A DNA stretch of 64,000 nucleotides from Helianthus annuus (Eukaryota; Streptophyta; Magnoliopsida; Asterales; Asteraceae). Numbering within the stretch: position 1 is the stretch's first letter; each line of letters starts with the position of its first letter. The stretch spans positions 80,208,664-80,272,663 of the forward strand of contig NC_035434.2 in assembly GCF_002127325.2 (NCBI RefSeq), given 5' to 3'. Shown piece after piece: positions 46,201 to 57,148 of this stretch. A model generated the notes under the pieces. The model had not been told where the DNA came from, did not search any database, and saw nothing but the letters and a program-made list of their open reading frames with translations. The position numbers were made by a program, and so were the translations under genes.

Positions 46201-47908
46201 AACAAGTGCTAAGATAGCGGTGTGCCCTTTTCGTAAACACTTCTGTGCCTTCAAGAACGAGATAACGCCGGAGATTTCTCCACCTTTGCCACCTTGTACA
46301 ATGAGGGGTTTGCCAGAACGGCGAGGAATACGAACTGCTTTCTCTTGACAGAGGATCTCAGCGCGATGCTTGGATAACCAATCCATACCAATAACGACGT
46401 CGAAGCTTCCAAGAGTAACAGGGAAAAGGTCGATACTAAATGTCTGACCAGACAACTCTAGTTTGCAGCCCTTGACAACATGTGAGGCCTCGATGTTTCT
46501 ACCATTAGCTAACTCGACGATATGAGGAGAACTTAGTAACGAAAGCGGACGCTTAAGCTTCTTACTAATACGTAGGGATACATAACTAGCATCGGCACCA
46601 GAATCAAATAACACAGAAACATAACGATCATCGAGTAGGAACTTACCCGCCACGACATTGGGGTCATTCCTTGCTTCACCAGCTCCAATCACGAAAGCCC
46701 TTCCTCTAGCACCATTCCCAGCATTGCTGTTCTGATTGTTGTTCCCAGCTCCCTGATTATTGTTGCGGTTCTGATTCAGTTCAGGGCAATCCTTCTTAAA
46801 GTGCCCTGTTGCCCCACATTTAAAACATGCTCGGTCGTTTCCCTGCTGCTGTTGCTGTTGAGGTTGTTGCTGATTCTGTCTTGTTGGGAACTGGCTTCTA
46901 CAATCCTTGGCTTCGTGCCCCATTTTGTGGCATCGCTGACACTGGCCCTTGTTACATGCCCCATTATGGTGCCTGTTACACTTGTTGCACTTAGGGTAGC
47001 TTCCCCGGTAGCCACCCTGTTGCTGAGTGCCCTTGTTGTTTTCAGTTTTCCTTTGTTGTGCTGGGGCCTGAGTGGGGTTAGCATCCTTGCTTTGATTTCC
47101 TTCCCACTTACGCTTGTTGTCACTAGAAGTTCCGACAGTAGCACTGATCCTTTTGGGCAACCTGCCCTCCTCTACGGCCTGATCAGTGAGTTTGTGAGCA
47201 AGTCGAACGATCGGCTGAATGGTAGTGTGGTTGGCTGAAGTTACATGGCTTCGAATTTCTGGAGCCAAACCCTTGATGTACAGTTCGATTCTTCGGTACA
47301 TTGGTCGAGACATGTTTGGGCAAAGAGCAGCATAGTCATTAGACAGCTTGGTATAAGTTTCAATTTCCGACCCAACCATCTTGAGCTCATAGTACTCATT
47401 CTCAAGCTTGTGGATGTCATCCCGGTGACAGTATTCATCCTTAATCATATCCTTGAAATCCTCCCATGCAGTAGCATTAGCAGTTTCCAATCCAAACATC
47501 TGAATCTGCGCCTTCCACCAAGAAAGCGCGCTTCCTTCAAGCGTAGCAGTAGCAAATTTCACCCAATTTGCAGGGGGACATTCGCAGACAGCAAAAACAG
47601 CCTCAATTTTCTCAATCCAATGCAGAAGACCTATGGCACCCTCAGTGCCGTTGAAAGGGAGAGGCTTGCAATCCATGAAAGTTTTGAAAGTACACACGGG
47701 TGGTTGCGCAGGTGCATGCTGACCTATAGGGTGAGAAGCGAAACGTATAGACTTAGAGGCGAAAAGACGATGTGGCGGTAGGATCTAAACATCCTAAAAC
47801 AACGAGCTTACCTATAGGGTGAGCTGCGAAAGCCGCAGCCACTGTGTTGAGTAGGTTAGTGAACTGAGCCTGAGTCATGTTGATGTTTCCCCTTCCACGT
47901 CCACTCAT
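43291..47908 (-). CDS. gag-pol: G3 gag-pol polyprotein with chromodomain (intact, spliced)
   Basis: One polyprotein supplying capsid, protease, RT, RNase H and integrase. Proposed structure is exon 1 47908-47812 (ATG at 47908), intron 47811-47724, exon 2 47723-43291, about 1509 residues. Without splicing, the exon 2 frame has no ATG ahead of the conserved CTFKTFMDC block, only a GTG. Approximate residues: two CCHC knuckles near 293 and 337 ([28 protein letters not shown]); protease [13 protein letters not shown] near 405; [11 protein letters not shown] near 741; RNase [12 protein letters not shown] near 880, ending [10 protein letters not shown]; integrase zinc finger ([20 protein letters not shown]), then D in SMDFVTGL near 1146, D in ISDRDARF and E in GQSERTIQ; chromodomain ending TWEREDQM near 1490. 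No internal stop. The chromodomain is thought to direct integration to heterochromatin. Confidence 0.93.
47724..47811 (-). other. Predicted gag intron of G3 (88 nt)
   Basis: On the minus strand CACCCTATAG|GTAAGC at the 5' side and CACCCTATAG|GTCAGC at the 3' side, so a CACCCTATAGGT direct repeat marks both splice sites. The frame is maintained after removal. The inverted repeat TAGGATGT-TT-AGATCCTA (47779-47796) corresponds to those in G0 and G1 with one mismatch. Confidence 0.7.
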
Positions 47909-48177
47909 TGTCTTCATAACCAGAAAACACAGTATGAGTGTGATGTAGCGAGAACGAGATAGAAGAGGGAGGTGTATCTATCTAACTAGGCACACTAGAA
48001 CGTATAGCATAACAGGAAACAAAGGGTAAGCAAACAAGTAAGCACTGGTCCGAGCTATGAGGTCAAAAGTGTTGAGCCTTGTACTTGGAGTGTAGTGTCG
48101 TCACGAGTCACGGGTTATAGTCTGGTTTTCTCCAAAAAGATTTTCCCCTTTTTAAAACCAAGTTCACTATAACCAAT

Positions 48178-48190
48178 GGCTCTGATACCA
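48178..48190 (-). other. G3 primer-binding site
   Basis: TGGTATCAGAGCC on the minus strand, three bases from the 5' LTR, for initiator tRNA-Met. Confidence 0.92.
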
Positions 48191-48193
48191 ATC

Positions 48194-50512
48194 TGTCACA
48201 CCCCCAAAATCCACCTGCGGATAGCACCCGCTTCGAGGGCGTGACTGACCAGGATTCAGCCACCAATTATACTGAATAATTAAGTTGATAACAAAAGTAA
48301 TACTTACTAACCATAAGATTAGCAAATATCCAGTTCAGAGTTTAAGGTTTTAAGTTCAAACAGTTAACAAGTAGCGGAAGCATAAGTAAAGTAGTTTAAA
48401 CAAAGTTCATAATTCAAAATAAGGTAACACCCAACACGAGGGTGAACAGACACTACACGTTCCCAAGCAGCAAGCTCCTTCGTCACGGGTTACCTGCAAA
48501 GCATGCAGTAAGGGGTCAACAATAATGCTGAGTGAGTTCACTAGTTGTCCAGTTTTAATTACCAAAAACTTGTTTCACCGGTTAATTTATCCGTTTATAC
48601 ATGCCATGGGGAGCTACCCCAAAAGTTAGCGACTAAACTGTTTTTCCAATACCGAACACTAGGTAACCGTTGCGTTTCCGCAGGATGCCCCGATGTCAAT
48701 GTTCTATCATCATTGACGGATGTCTGAGTACATTAGTTCACGACCGATCCCAAACCAGGGCACGGTGTGAGGCTGGTAAACACCTAAATAGCGCTATCAA
48801 CTAATAACCCGTTCGCCTGATCCCGGCGACTAATCGGTATTTGTAGTAGGGACTTGAGTGATAGAGTTTCGTTTAGTGCCGTTAGTTGCAATCCGTATAA
48901 ACAGTAATTAACCAAAAGGTCTCCCAATACCAGGGAAGGAAAAGTAAGTTTTGTTCCCATAACTAGGGAAGGTATGTAAATGGTATCCCCTTTTACCAGG
49001 GGATATGGTTGTTCTAGTCTCGTGTCCCAAACCACCGGGACGCATGCTTTTAAGTTGTGAACTCACCTTGGGTTGCTCGGTAGATTTGGGTTACTTGGTC
49101 AAACACGCTGGTCACCACGTCCTAACATGGTTACCGGTATAGGTCAGGTTCGGTATACAAGCATTCACGTAAAACACATACTGGCACGTAACATACATAC
49201 AAATAAGCAGTCGTTGGGTTATTGGGCCGGCCTAAACAATTAAGCAGTCAACAGCAACACATAATCCAGTCAACAGATAGCCCAAGTTAACACATATCGG
49301 CCCAAAAACCAAAATGGATAGCCTACTCGCAACCAGAAGATCTCGAGTCGCAACCAGGTGGTCTCGGCTTGTCACGTTATGGTTGCGAGTCGCAACCGTG
49401 GTCTCGAGTTGTCACGTTTTGGTTGCAAGTCGCAACCGTCGTAGTCTCGAGTCGCAATCGTGTGGTTTCAACTTGTCATGCTATGGTTGCGAGTCGCAAC
49501 TGCGTGGTCTCGAGTTGGAATGCTGTGGTTGCGAGTCGTAATATGTCCCTTTCATGTACACGTGATGATGCAGATATGACAGTCCAAATTGTACCAAGAA
49601 TTCAGGCCCAGATTAGGAAACAACCAATAATATTTCACTAACACTTTTCCTAATCTGCCCATATACAACAATAGATCAAACATTACCATTTTAAAATCTT
49701 CAAACTATCTTCAACAAGTTCATCAAGTTCATGGTTTTTCTAGGGTTTTCATGTTAATCATAACCATGCATTTTGAACCAAAAATCATATATTTCAAACA
49801 AGATTGTCATGTAAGAACAAGAAACATATTATTTGGAGCCGAAATCTTAAGTCTAGCAACATCATTTTGCAAGAATAATAAAGCATAATATGTTTGGCTA
49901 TGAACACTTTTAAACTACCCTTTTTCTTGCCATTTAAACATGTTATCACATATATTCAATTTCACAAATCATCCTAAATTCATACATAACACTATGAACC
50001 AAGCATACAAGTTCATTCAACATAACATAAATCCTATGCACAAGGATAATACTAACCGGTTGTGAAGAAGAAGAAGGAGCCGAAAACAAAGAGAAAGGAA
50101 CCGAGAAGATGGAGTGTCCGAGTGATGATCTTGACCGAGTTTCTTGTCCGAAATCCTTGAGCTTGGACCGAGATTTGGAAGAGTTTGGATGTTGTTTTGG
50201 GGTTTTCTAGTTGAGGGGGATTAGAAGTGTGTGTGTTTGTTGTTTGTGTAAAATGAAGGAAATAAGGAAAGGTTGGATATATATACAAGGGGTGGTTTTC
50301 GGGTTGGGCTTGGGGTTTCGGCCCAAACCGGTTACGACCCAAAGGCCCACTCGCAACCGGGTGGTTGCGAGTCGTGGTCTCGACTCTCATACACACATAT
50401 ATATATTACATACATATCGCACATAACATGTAAAAGTCACATTTTCATTTAATAATATTTATATACACAAAATATTACAAGGTGTTCGTTCGGAAAAACC
50501 TCGAGTGTCACA
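48194..50512 (-). repeat. G3 right (5') LTR
   Basis: 2319 bp. Compared with the left copy I see about a dozen substitutions and one single-base indel (CTTCGTCACG here versus CTTCTCACG). Confidence 0.95.
50278..50285 (-). promoter_or_regulatory. Putative TATA box of G3
   Basis: TATATATA on the minus strand within CCTTGTATATATATCC in the 5' LTR. It lies upstream, in element orientation, of the primer-binding site and gag. The same box is in the 3' LTR near 42964. Confidence 0.5.
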
Positions 50513-50517
50513 AAAAC

Positions 50518-51022
50518 CTGCTCAAAATTTCACATATCACAGATAATTGAAAATTGACAAATCCGTGAAAGTTACACATCTAAAGTCGGACTAAAAATGG
50601 ACCAAATTGACCTCCGAGCTGATTTCGCTCGTATGGACATCCTGTGATTTCGCTCATAATTCACATCAGATTTCGCTCCAGAGATATCATTTTTGGGATT
50701 TCGCTCCAAAACTCTGATTGATTTCGCTCCAGGGATGCCATTCTGACTGATTTCGCTCTTGTGAGCATCCTGATTTCACCCCATTGTGCCAAAGTTGGTA
50801 ATTTCGCTCCAAATACAAGTGTAATTTCGCTCCTGGGAGACAAGGTTTAGGGATTTCGCTCCAAACATCATCCTAATTTCGCTCTAAGGGTTTCTGTGAT
50901 TTCGCTCCAAGCAGATAAGCAAGTAATTTCACTCCAGTGTGTCAATTAGGATTTCGCTCGAAGCTGGTTCCTTGTTAATTTCGCTCCAAAGTCACTGCTT
51001 TTGAACAACGTGTTGACAAATC
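50518..51022 (+). repeat. C2 leader with an array of TTTCGCTC motifs
   Basis: From 50620 to 50995 the motif ATTTCGCTCC or a variant recurs about 15 times at 20-30 bp spacing with unrelated spacers, all in sense orientation, ending just before the gag start. It parallels the C1 leader. Confidence 0.82.
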
Positions 51023-54000
51023 ATGGATACCGAGTTCTATAACGCGTTTGCAACACCGTCTGCTCCGGCTGCCATTGCTCAAGCCCTGAGTTTGGAAAAT
51101 GAGACGGGAACCACCCAAAAGCCCCCAAAATTGATGATATTGAAGAGTACTATGGGTGGAAAGACAGATTCGAAAATTGGGTTCATTCAAACCATCTTTG
51201 GTCGTGGGAATGTATACTGAAGAAATATGTGTTGCCTCGAACAGATTTGCAGGTTATCAAAGATTTATCAGAGTTTACTGATCAAGAACGGCTTATGTAC
51301 AAAGCTGAGAAGATGATGATCAGTCTGCTTCAACAAGCTATCAAAGAAGACATCTTCATTCTGCTACAGCATGACAAGACTTCAAAGTCAATATGGGATG
51401 CTCTTCGTGTTAAGTTTGAGGGCAGTGAAAACATGATTAAGAGCAAGAAGGCTCTGCTCAAGAAAGAGTTTGATCTGTTCAGCAGTCTACCGGGAGAGGA
51501 CACGAAGAAGCTGATTGAACGTTACTGCCACTTGGTGCGATCAATGTCGAGGTTGAGTATTACCAAAGATCGTAAAGAGTGGGTAGATAAGCTTGCTGAT
51601 GCACTACCGCAGAAAGAGTGGTGAACGTATTTGATGATTCTGAAAAATACAAGTGTTTAAGATGGGCTAACGATTTGTCAGTTTATTGAAAAGATCGAAA
51701 GTCAGGATTTGGAACAACAAAAGATTGCTAGGATGAAAAGTCCAAGTGGTCAACAGGACGTAAAGATGTTCTGCAAAGGTAGTGTTCCGGTTCCAGAATC
51801 TGAGAGAAGTCCGAAAATCCAGACAGGTTGATCAGGGTTCAAACAACAGTAGCAGCGGATTCTCATCATTTCCAAGTGTCAATCCAAAAGAGTCAAATAC
51901 AAGCTTTCATTCTCAGAGCACAAAGACAGGAAATGGTTATATGATTCAGTGCAACATCGCTCTAAATCTTCCAGAAGGTCAAAGTTCTTCGGAAGAAACT
52001 GCTAAAGACCACATGGCTTTACTTGGTTCTGTGTTACTCTCATATGAAGGTTTAGTTGCTGGTCAGATCGGGAATCCTATGCTCACAAAGGAGGATTACG
52101 ATCAGGTAGATGCTGAAGAGATGGAATTAATGGATATCAAATGGTGTCTAGCTAGTGTTCTTAGACGTGCAGAAAAGTTCAAGACAATTACCGGGAGAAA
52201 TGACTTTCTTGATGCACATGTTTCTACTTTAGGTTTTGATAAATCTAAAGTTACTTGTTTTCGACGCAGTGAGAAAGGCCATTTCAAACGGGAATGCAAG
52301 ACCAGGGAAGCTAGTGGAGTTCAGAATCCGTTTGGAAAAGACGATTATTACCGGAAAGCCATTTATCAGCAGGTTGGCCAATCACAAGACTCACAGACGG
52401 CTCATGGAAGGAAGATCGAGGATTCAAAGAGAGCGTGTTTGGTGGATTTTAATTGGAACAATTACATATCACCTGAAAGCAAAGCATGTTTAGTCGATCA
52501 AGATGATGAAAGGCTACCTGAAGGCTTCAGCTGGGATATGTTTGTTGATGAAAAAGGAGATTTCAAAGCTTTCATAGCTAAGATTGTTAGAGAACCAGAC
52601 ATATTTGCCACATGGATGAAGTCTATTGGTGAGACTGTGAAGAATGTGGAAGAAGAGTCTGTTACATCTGATGAAAGTTCAGAAAGTGCTGATGAAAACT
52701 CACAGATTTTAGATGAGAGTGTACAAAACGATGTTAGCTCAGAAAAAGAAGTTGTCTTTGATCAAACACCATCTGATTCTGGTTTATCAGATGCCAGTTC
52801 TGAAAAATTTGTACAGTTTGATCAGTCACCAGTTGATGATAGTAGTGATGATGAGGAGGAAAAACATATTAATGTTGCTAAACATCATCTTTCTCTTGAA
52901 AGTTTTCATTTCTATTTTGCAGATTGCTTGGAGAAACTGAAGGAGAAAAGAACGGCAAAAAGACAACAAGAATTGAAGGCTGAGAATGTTGTTCAGAACA
53001 AGAATGTTAAAAGTGTTGCTGAGAAGATGATTGAGACTGAGCAAGTGAAAGTAGAAGAAAAGGTAGCTAAAGCTGAGAAGGTGACTGACGTAGAAGAAGT
53101 GGTTGAAGTGAAAACAATTGAAGTTGAAAAGATTGTTGAAGTCGTCAAGCCTTGCACGAAGTGTTTGGAAGCATGCAAGGAATGTGCAACGAAAGACGAT
53201 ATAATTGCTGAGTATGAGAAGAAGAAGGAGCAGTTGCTGTTCAATCTAAACTATGTGAAAGAATCTTATGATGTCTTGAACAAAACAGTAACTGGTCTTC
53301 AAAAGACAAATTCTGAAAGAGAACAAGCACTAACGATGATGAATGTTGTAATGATGTCAAAGGAGAATGCTATCAATTTCTACATCGAGGAGAGTGCTAA
53401 GTGGAAGCAAGAGTTGGAGACAGAGAAGATTGAAAATGAGAGAATTAGACGTTTATTGCAAAGTTATTCTAGTTCTGATTATCTCATTGATCGTATTTAC
53501 CCAACTGTTGCAGGTATGGAAGCTTTTCAAGATGACAAGCCGAAGAAAAAGGATACTGGTAAGAAACCGACTGTTAGCTATAACAAGTGTCTGCCTCCAA
53601 TTTGGGAAGGGTATTCTCCTAGAAAACCAAACGAGGAGCAACTTGAAAAAGATGTCAATATAAAGCTAAAAACCGACACAACTGACGTTACCAGAAAACA
53701 TTGACGTCACGTTTACCTCGTCTGACACTGATCATGAGTCTGAGTTAATCAAAAAGGTGGTCGATCAGGTGTTGGATACTGATGAGGAGTCCGAGTCAAA
53801 GTCTGAGTCTGGAAGGTCAAATTCGTCAGTCAACAGTCCAAACTCATCGGTTAAACGGTCTTATAGTAAAGAATTTTTATTATCAAAGGCAAATTTGGAT
53901 AATGAAACATTTGAAGTAGCATACACTTTAAATGATTCGGACAAATTATACTCTGACAAAGAGTTTCCAATAAGAAGTATTCGTTTTGACATGATCAAAA

Positions 54001-54939
54001 AGGTTTTCAAAATGACAGAAATCAATATTTCTGAAATAAAAGATTTAAATCTTACTGGAAAACCTAAAAAAATACACTTCAAGAGTTCAACAACGTCTAA
54101 ACAAGAAAAAGGGTTACAATTCTGGTCATGGTTTTCAAAAGAAACCTAACCAAAATTGTAGCTACAAAAAGAAAGGTTTAGGTTTTATTCCACCAGAAAA
54201 TCATAAAAATATGAAAAATTCTAAAACAAAAACAGAATTTGTGTCAGGTGGAAGTGCTGAAGATAAATAGAAGAAACCGTTCTGGAGACAATCAAACCAG
54301 GAGTTTCTTGCCGAGAAGAGAAGGAATGGAACTGAAGTTTTTCATTGAAAGGGAACTCGAACCTGTTACAAATGCAATGAAGTTGGTCATATTGCATGGA
54401 ATTGTCAGAAAAATGCCAAAACAAAACAAGGAGTTTCTAACAAACTAAAAGAGAAAGTTATTGATGTTGAACCACCAATCGAGAAAGTTAAAATTTTTGA
54501 AAATTAAACTTATGAGATTGGTGAATGTTCTAAAAAGAATTTTTACAAAAAGAAAGAGAAAGACAACCAAGTGTGGGTTGTTAAAAAGGTTGGTGAGAAA
54601 GTAGGCGATGAATCTGGTTCCACAAAGCCAGAAGAGCCACAGGTTGAGGTAAAAATTTCAGTGAATGATGAAGAATTTCCATCACTGAAATTTGAAGAGA
54701 TTAAACAGAAAGTAGGAAAGGTTGAGATCTCGAATCAATTTTACACCGAGAAAACTAAGTTTGATGTCGAGAAAACATTCAATGTGAGTGTTAAGAAAAT
54801 TTTTGGAAAAATGCTTAATGGGAAAGCAAAGGGGGTTAAAGATTTTTATGCAACTAAAAAGGCAACTTACAACCCTACTGCGCAAGAATTGAAAACCATC
54901 AACTCTGAAAAGACTTGGATGGAAGTTTGTTTTCCTTGA
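51023..54939 (+). pseudogene. gag: C2 extended gag, broken
   Basis: Start ATG 51023 (MDTEFYNAF). The capsid-like part has SIWDALRVKFEG and KKALLKKEFDLF. A first zinc knuckle near 52256 reads CFRRSEKGHFKREC; the second Cys codon is CGC, so this knuckle has lost a ligand relative to C1. A Glu/Lys/Val-rich coiled-coil-like stretch lies at about 52960-53440. The second knuckle CYKCNEVGHIAWNC (54364-54405) is complete. An FPSL motif and stop come at 54937-54939. Lesions: a one-base loss near 51137, TGA at 51622-51624, a stop near 51658, a frame change near 51780, a stop at 53702-53704 and more frame changes to 54570. The order mirrors C1 but similarity is clearly lower than in pol. Confidence 0.8.
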
Positions 54940-56445
54940 AGTCTTAGGACTACGCCGGAGATCTCAAGTTTGTAATCGTGGATCAGGAATCGGCATCATT
55001 CTAGTGTTTGAAAAGTCTGTTTGAAAATTTTTGAATGAGTTTAAATTTTATAGGTTGATTGACTACGCCGGAGCTTTCAGGTAGGTAATTGGAAAGCAGG
55101 AATCGGCATTCTAATTGGTAAAATGGTTTATGTAGACGTGACATTCCTACAGTTAGTATTGTGTGTATTTTTACAAGTGGTACAGAGGTTTCTGAACTGC
55201 AAATGGTAAATCAGGGACATTAAGTTGTACTTGATTTACTACATATGTGATTGATGAACAAGATGATGAACCATAACCCCAAATTGATTATTGATGATCC
55301 TACAAGTGGTAAAAACAAACTTTTTTTCCGGAAAAATCATTTTGATTAAAACAAACTTAAGTGTTTTGAAATCTAAATGAGAAAATAGTTTGTTGAAAGG
55401 GGGAGTTCTGATTGTTTATGCCTAGTGAATGGCGAATTGATGCGATTCAATGTCAGTTGTCAAGTTTCTGTATAGTTTATTTTACTTTCTGTGTTTACAA
55501 TTAGGGCAAGAGTCTAGACATGTTTTCAAATTTCCTTTGAAATGTGTTTGCATTTTAGGGGGAGTAGAAAATTTTCAGAAAATCCAAAAACATTAGAAAA
55601 TTTGAAAAAAAAGACAAAAACATGATAAAATCAAAAATGAGTTTTGTTGTGAAAAGAGGAAATGATAGTACATCCGTGAACTGTCACAACATGCTAAAGA
55701 AATGTAAAGATAAAATGTGATAAACAATCTTATGGTGGATGTGTCAGTAGATTTTTACACACTTAGTAAGTTGTGACGAGATATAAACCTAAAAATCAAA
55801 CTTGATTATTCTGTGGGTAACAACTTCTTGAATATATAGGTATCCCCTGAAATCTTGTTTGAAAGGTCCCTTATTCTGAGATACTAGGTCTTTATGCTCA
55901 GTGATATCTGGGGTATTATCCCGGGACTTCTGCTGTATTGAAGTAATGACCTAGTCCCCGGATAATGCTTTCTACAAAACCTTGAAACACAGCTACGCCC
56001 TCAGCATGTCGATGAAAAAACAAAATTGATAGTCACTGCTGTTGTATTTAAAAGATCCTCTAAAGGGGACACACCGAAAAGTCGAAGCTGTCATCTCTTT
56101 GCGTATACGGAAGTATCGACCTGAGCTCTCACGACCCTCGCAATTAACCCAGAACAGATATCATCTGTGGTATACTCACCTGTAAGACTGAATATTGGGA
56201 TCTGGATACGGGAGTATATTCAAGTAGTGGGACACATGAATAAATTCAAGAGATTAAAACATTAATATCGTATCTCGGATCAATTGAATTTTGTGTGAAA
56301 ATTTAAGTGGACAAGTATACTTACAATCTACGTGAATTGTTTAAAACTTAAAATGAAATCGCAAGCTTAACGGTGTTAGTAACGTGTCTCATAAACTGAT
56401 ATGATCCTCTTACACAAACTCACAAAAATATTGTCTGTAAATACT
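54940..56445 (+). other. C2 non-coding region equivalent to the C1 3' region
   Basis: No protease or integrase remains. Two polypurine runs (AAAGGGGGAGTTCTG near 55396, TTTTAGGGGGAGTAG near 55556) and a block at 55830-56372 align with C1 14740-15283. The TTAAC at 56367-56371 is the empty target of G1. Confidence 0.7.
55883..55968 (+). other. Candidate structured RNA element in C2
   Basis: Counterpart of 14795-14880. Main stem GTATTATCC (55913) with GGATAATGC (ending 55968), plus GGGA/TCCC; inner ACTTC/GAAGT; and crossing ACTAGGTC (55883-55890) with GACCTAGT (55948-55955). All pairings are retained despite base changes. Confidence 0.55.
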
Positions 56446-56449
56446 TCAC

Positions 56450-57148
56450 TTCTATGGGAAGGATTTCAAAGTATATCAGTTAGATGTTAAATCAGCGTTT
56501 CTTTATGGGAAGGTCAAAGAGGAGGTCTATGTTGGTTAGCCGCCGGGCTTTACTGACCCAATCCACAAGAACAAAGTTTATCTGCTGGACAAAGCGTTGT
56601 ATGGTCTACATCAGGCGCCGAGAGCCTGGTACGAGACTTTGTCTCAAAACCTACTCGCTAACCAGTTTATACGTGGAAAAGTGGATGCCACTCTCTTCAC
56701 TAAAGTTGTTGATTGTCATCTTCTGATAGTACAAATTTATGTGGACGATATAATTTTTGGGTCAACAAATGAGAAATTGTGCAAAGATTTTGAACAGGTG
56801 ATGAAGCAGAAATTCGAAATGTCATCAATGGGGGAGATGAAATTCTTTCTGGGTTTACAAGTTGAACAACTTCCTGAGGGAATTTTCATTCATCAAACGA
56901 AGTACGTGCATGATATTCTAGAGAAATTTGGAATGTCAAGTTCTACTCTAGCTGCTACCCCACTTGCGACTAATCATGGGAGTCACCCAGATCTCACCGG
57001 AGACAGGGCTGATGAAACATTTTACCGTTCCATGATAGGTTCTTTGATGTATCTGACTGCTTCACGTCCTGACATCATGTACCCAACGTGCCTCGCAGCA
57101 AGATTTCAGTCTAACCCGAGAGCATCGCACATGATTATTGTTAAGAGG
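56450..57148 (+). pseudogene. pol: C2 reverse transcriptase fragment
   Basis: Homologous to the second half of C1 RT (FKVYQLDVKS onward). It includes GLHQAPRAWYETLSQ, YVDDIIFGS and TGDRADETFYRSMIG and is close to C1 at the residue level. It has an in-frame TAG at 56536-56538 where C1 has Gln, lacks the N-terminal RT, and ends at IIVKR where T2 inserted. RNase H would lie beyond the window if present. Confidence 0.88.

Larger units (their letters stand above)
40881..50512 (-). mobile_element. G3: young, apparently intact Ty3/gypsy chromovirus (Tekay-type)
   Basis: Two LTRs of 2318 and 2319 bp, TSD AAAAC at 40876-40880 and 50513-50517, inserted in the leader of C2. A primer-binding site, polypurine tract and open gag-pol-chromodomain frame are all present. 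I counted about a dozen LTR differences by eye, roughly 0.5 percent, so it is the most recent complete insertion here. Whether it is transcribed cannot be told from sequence. Confidence 0.95.
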
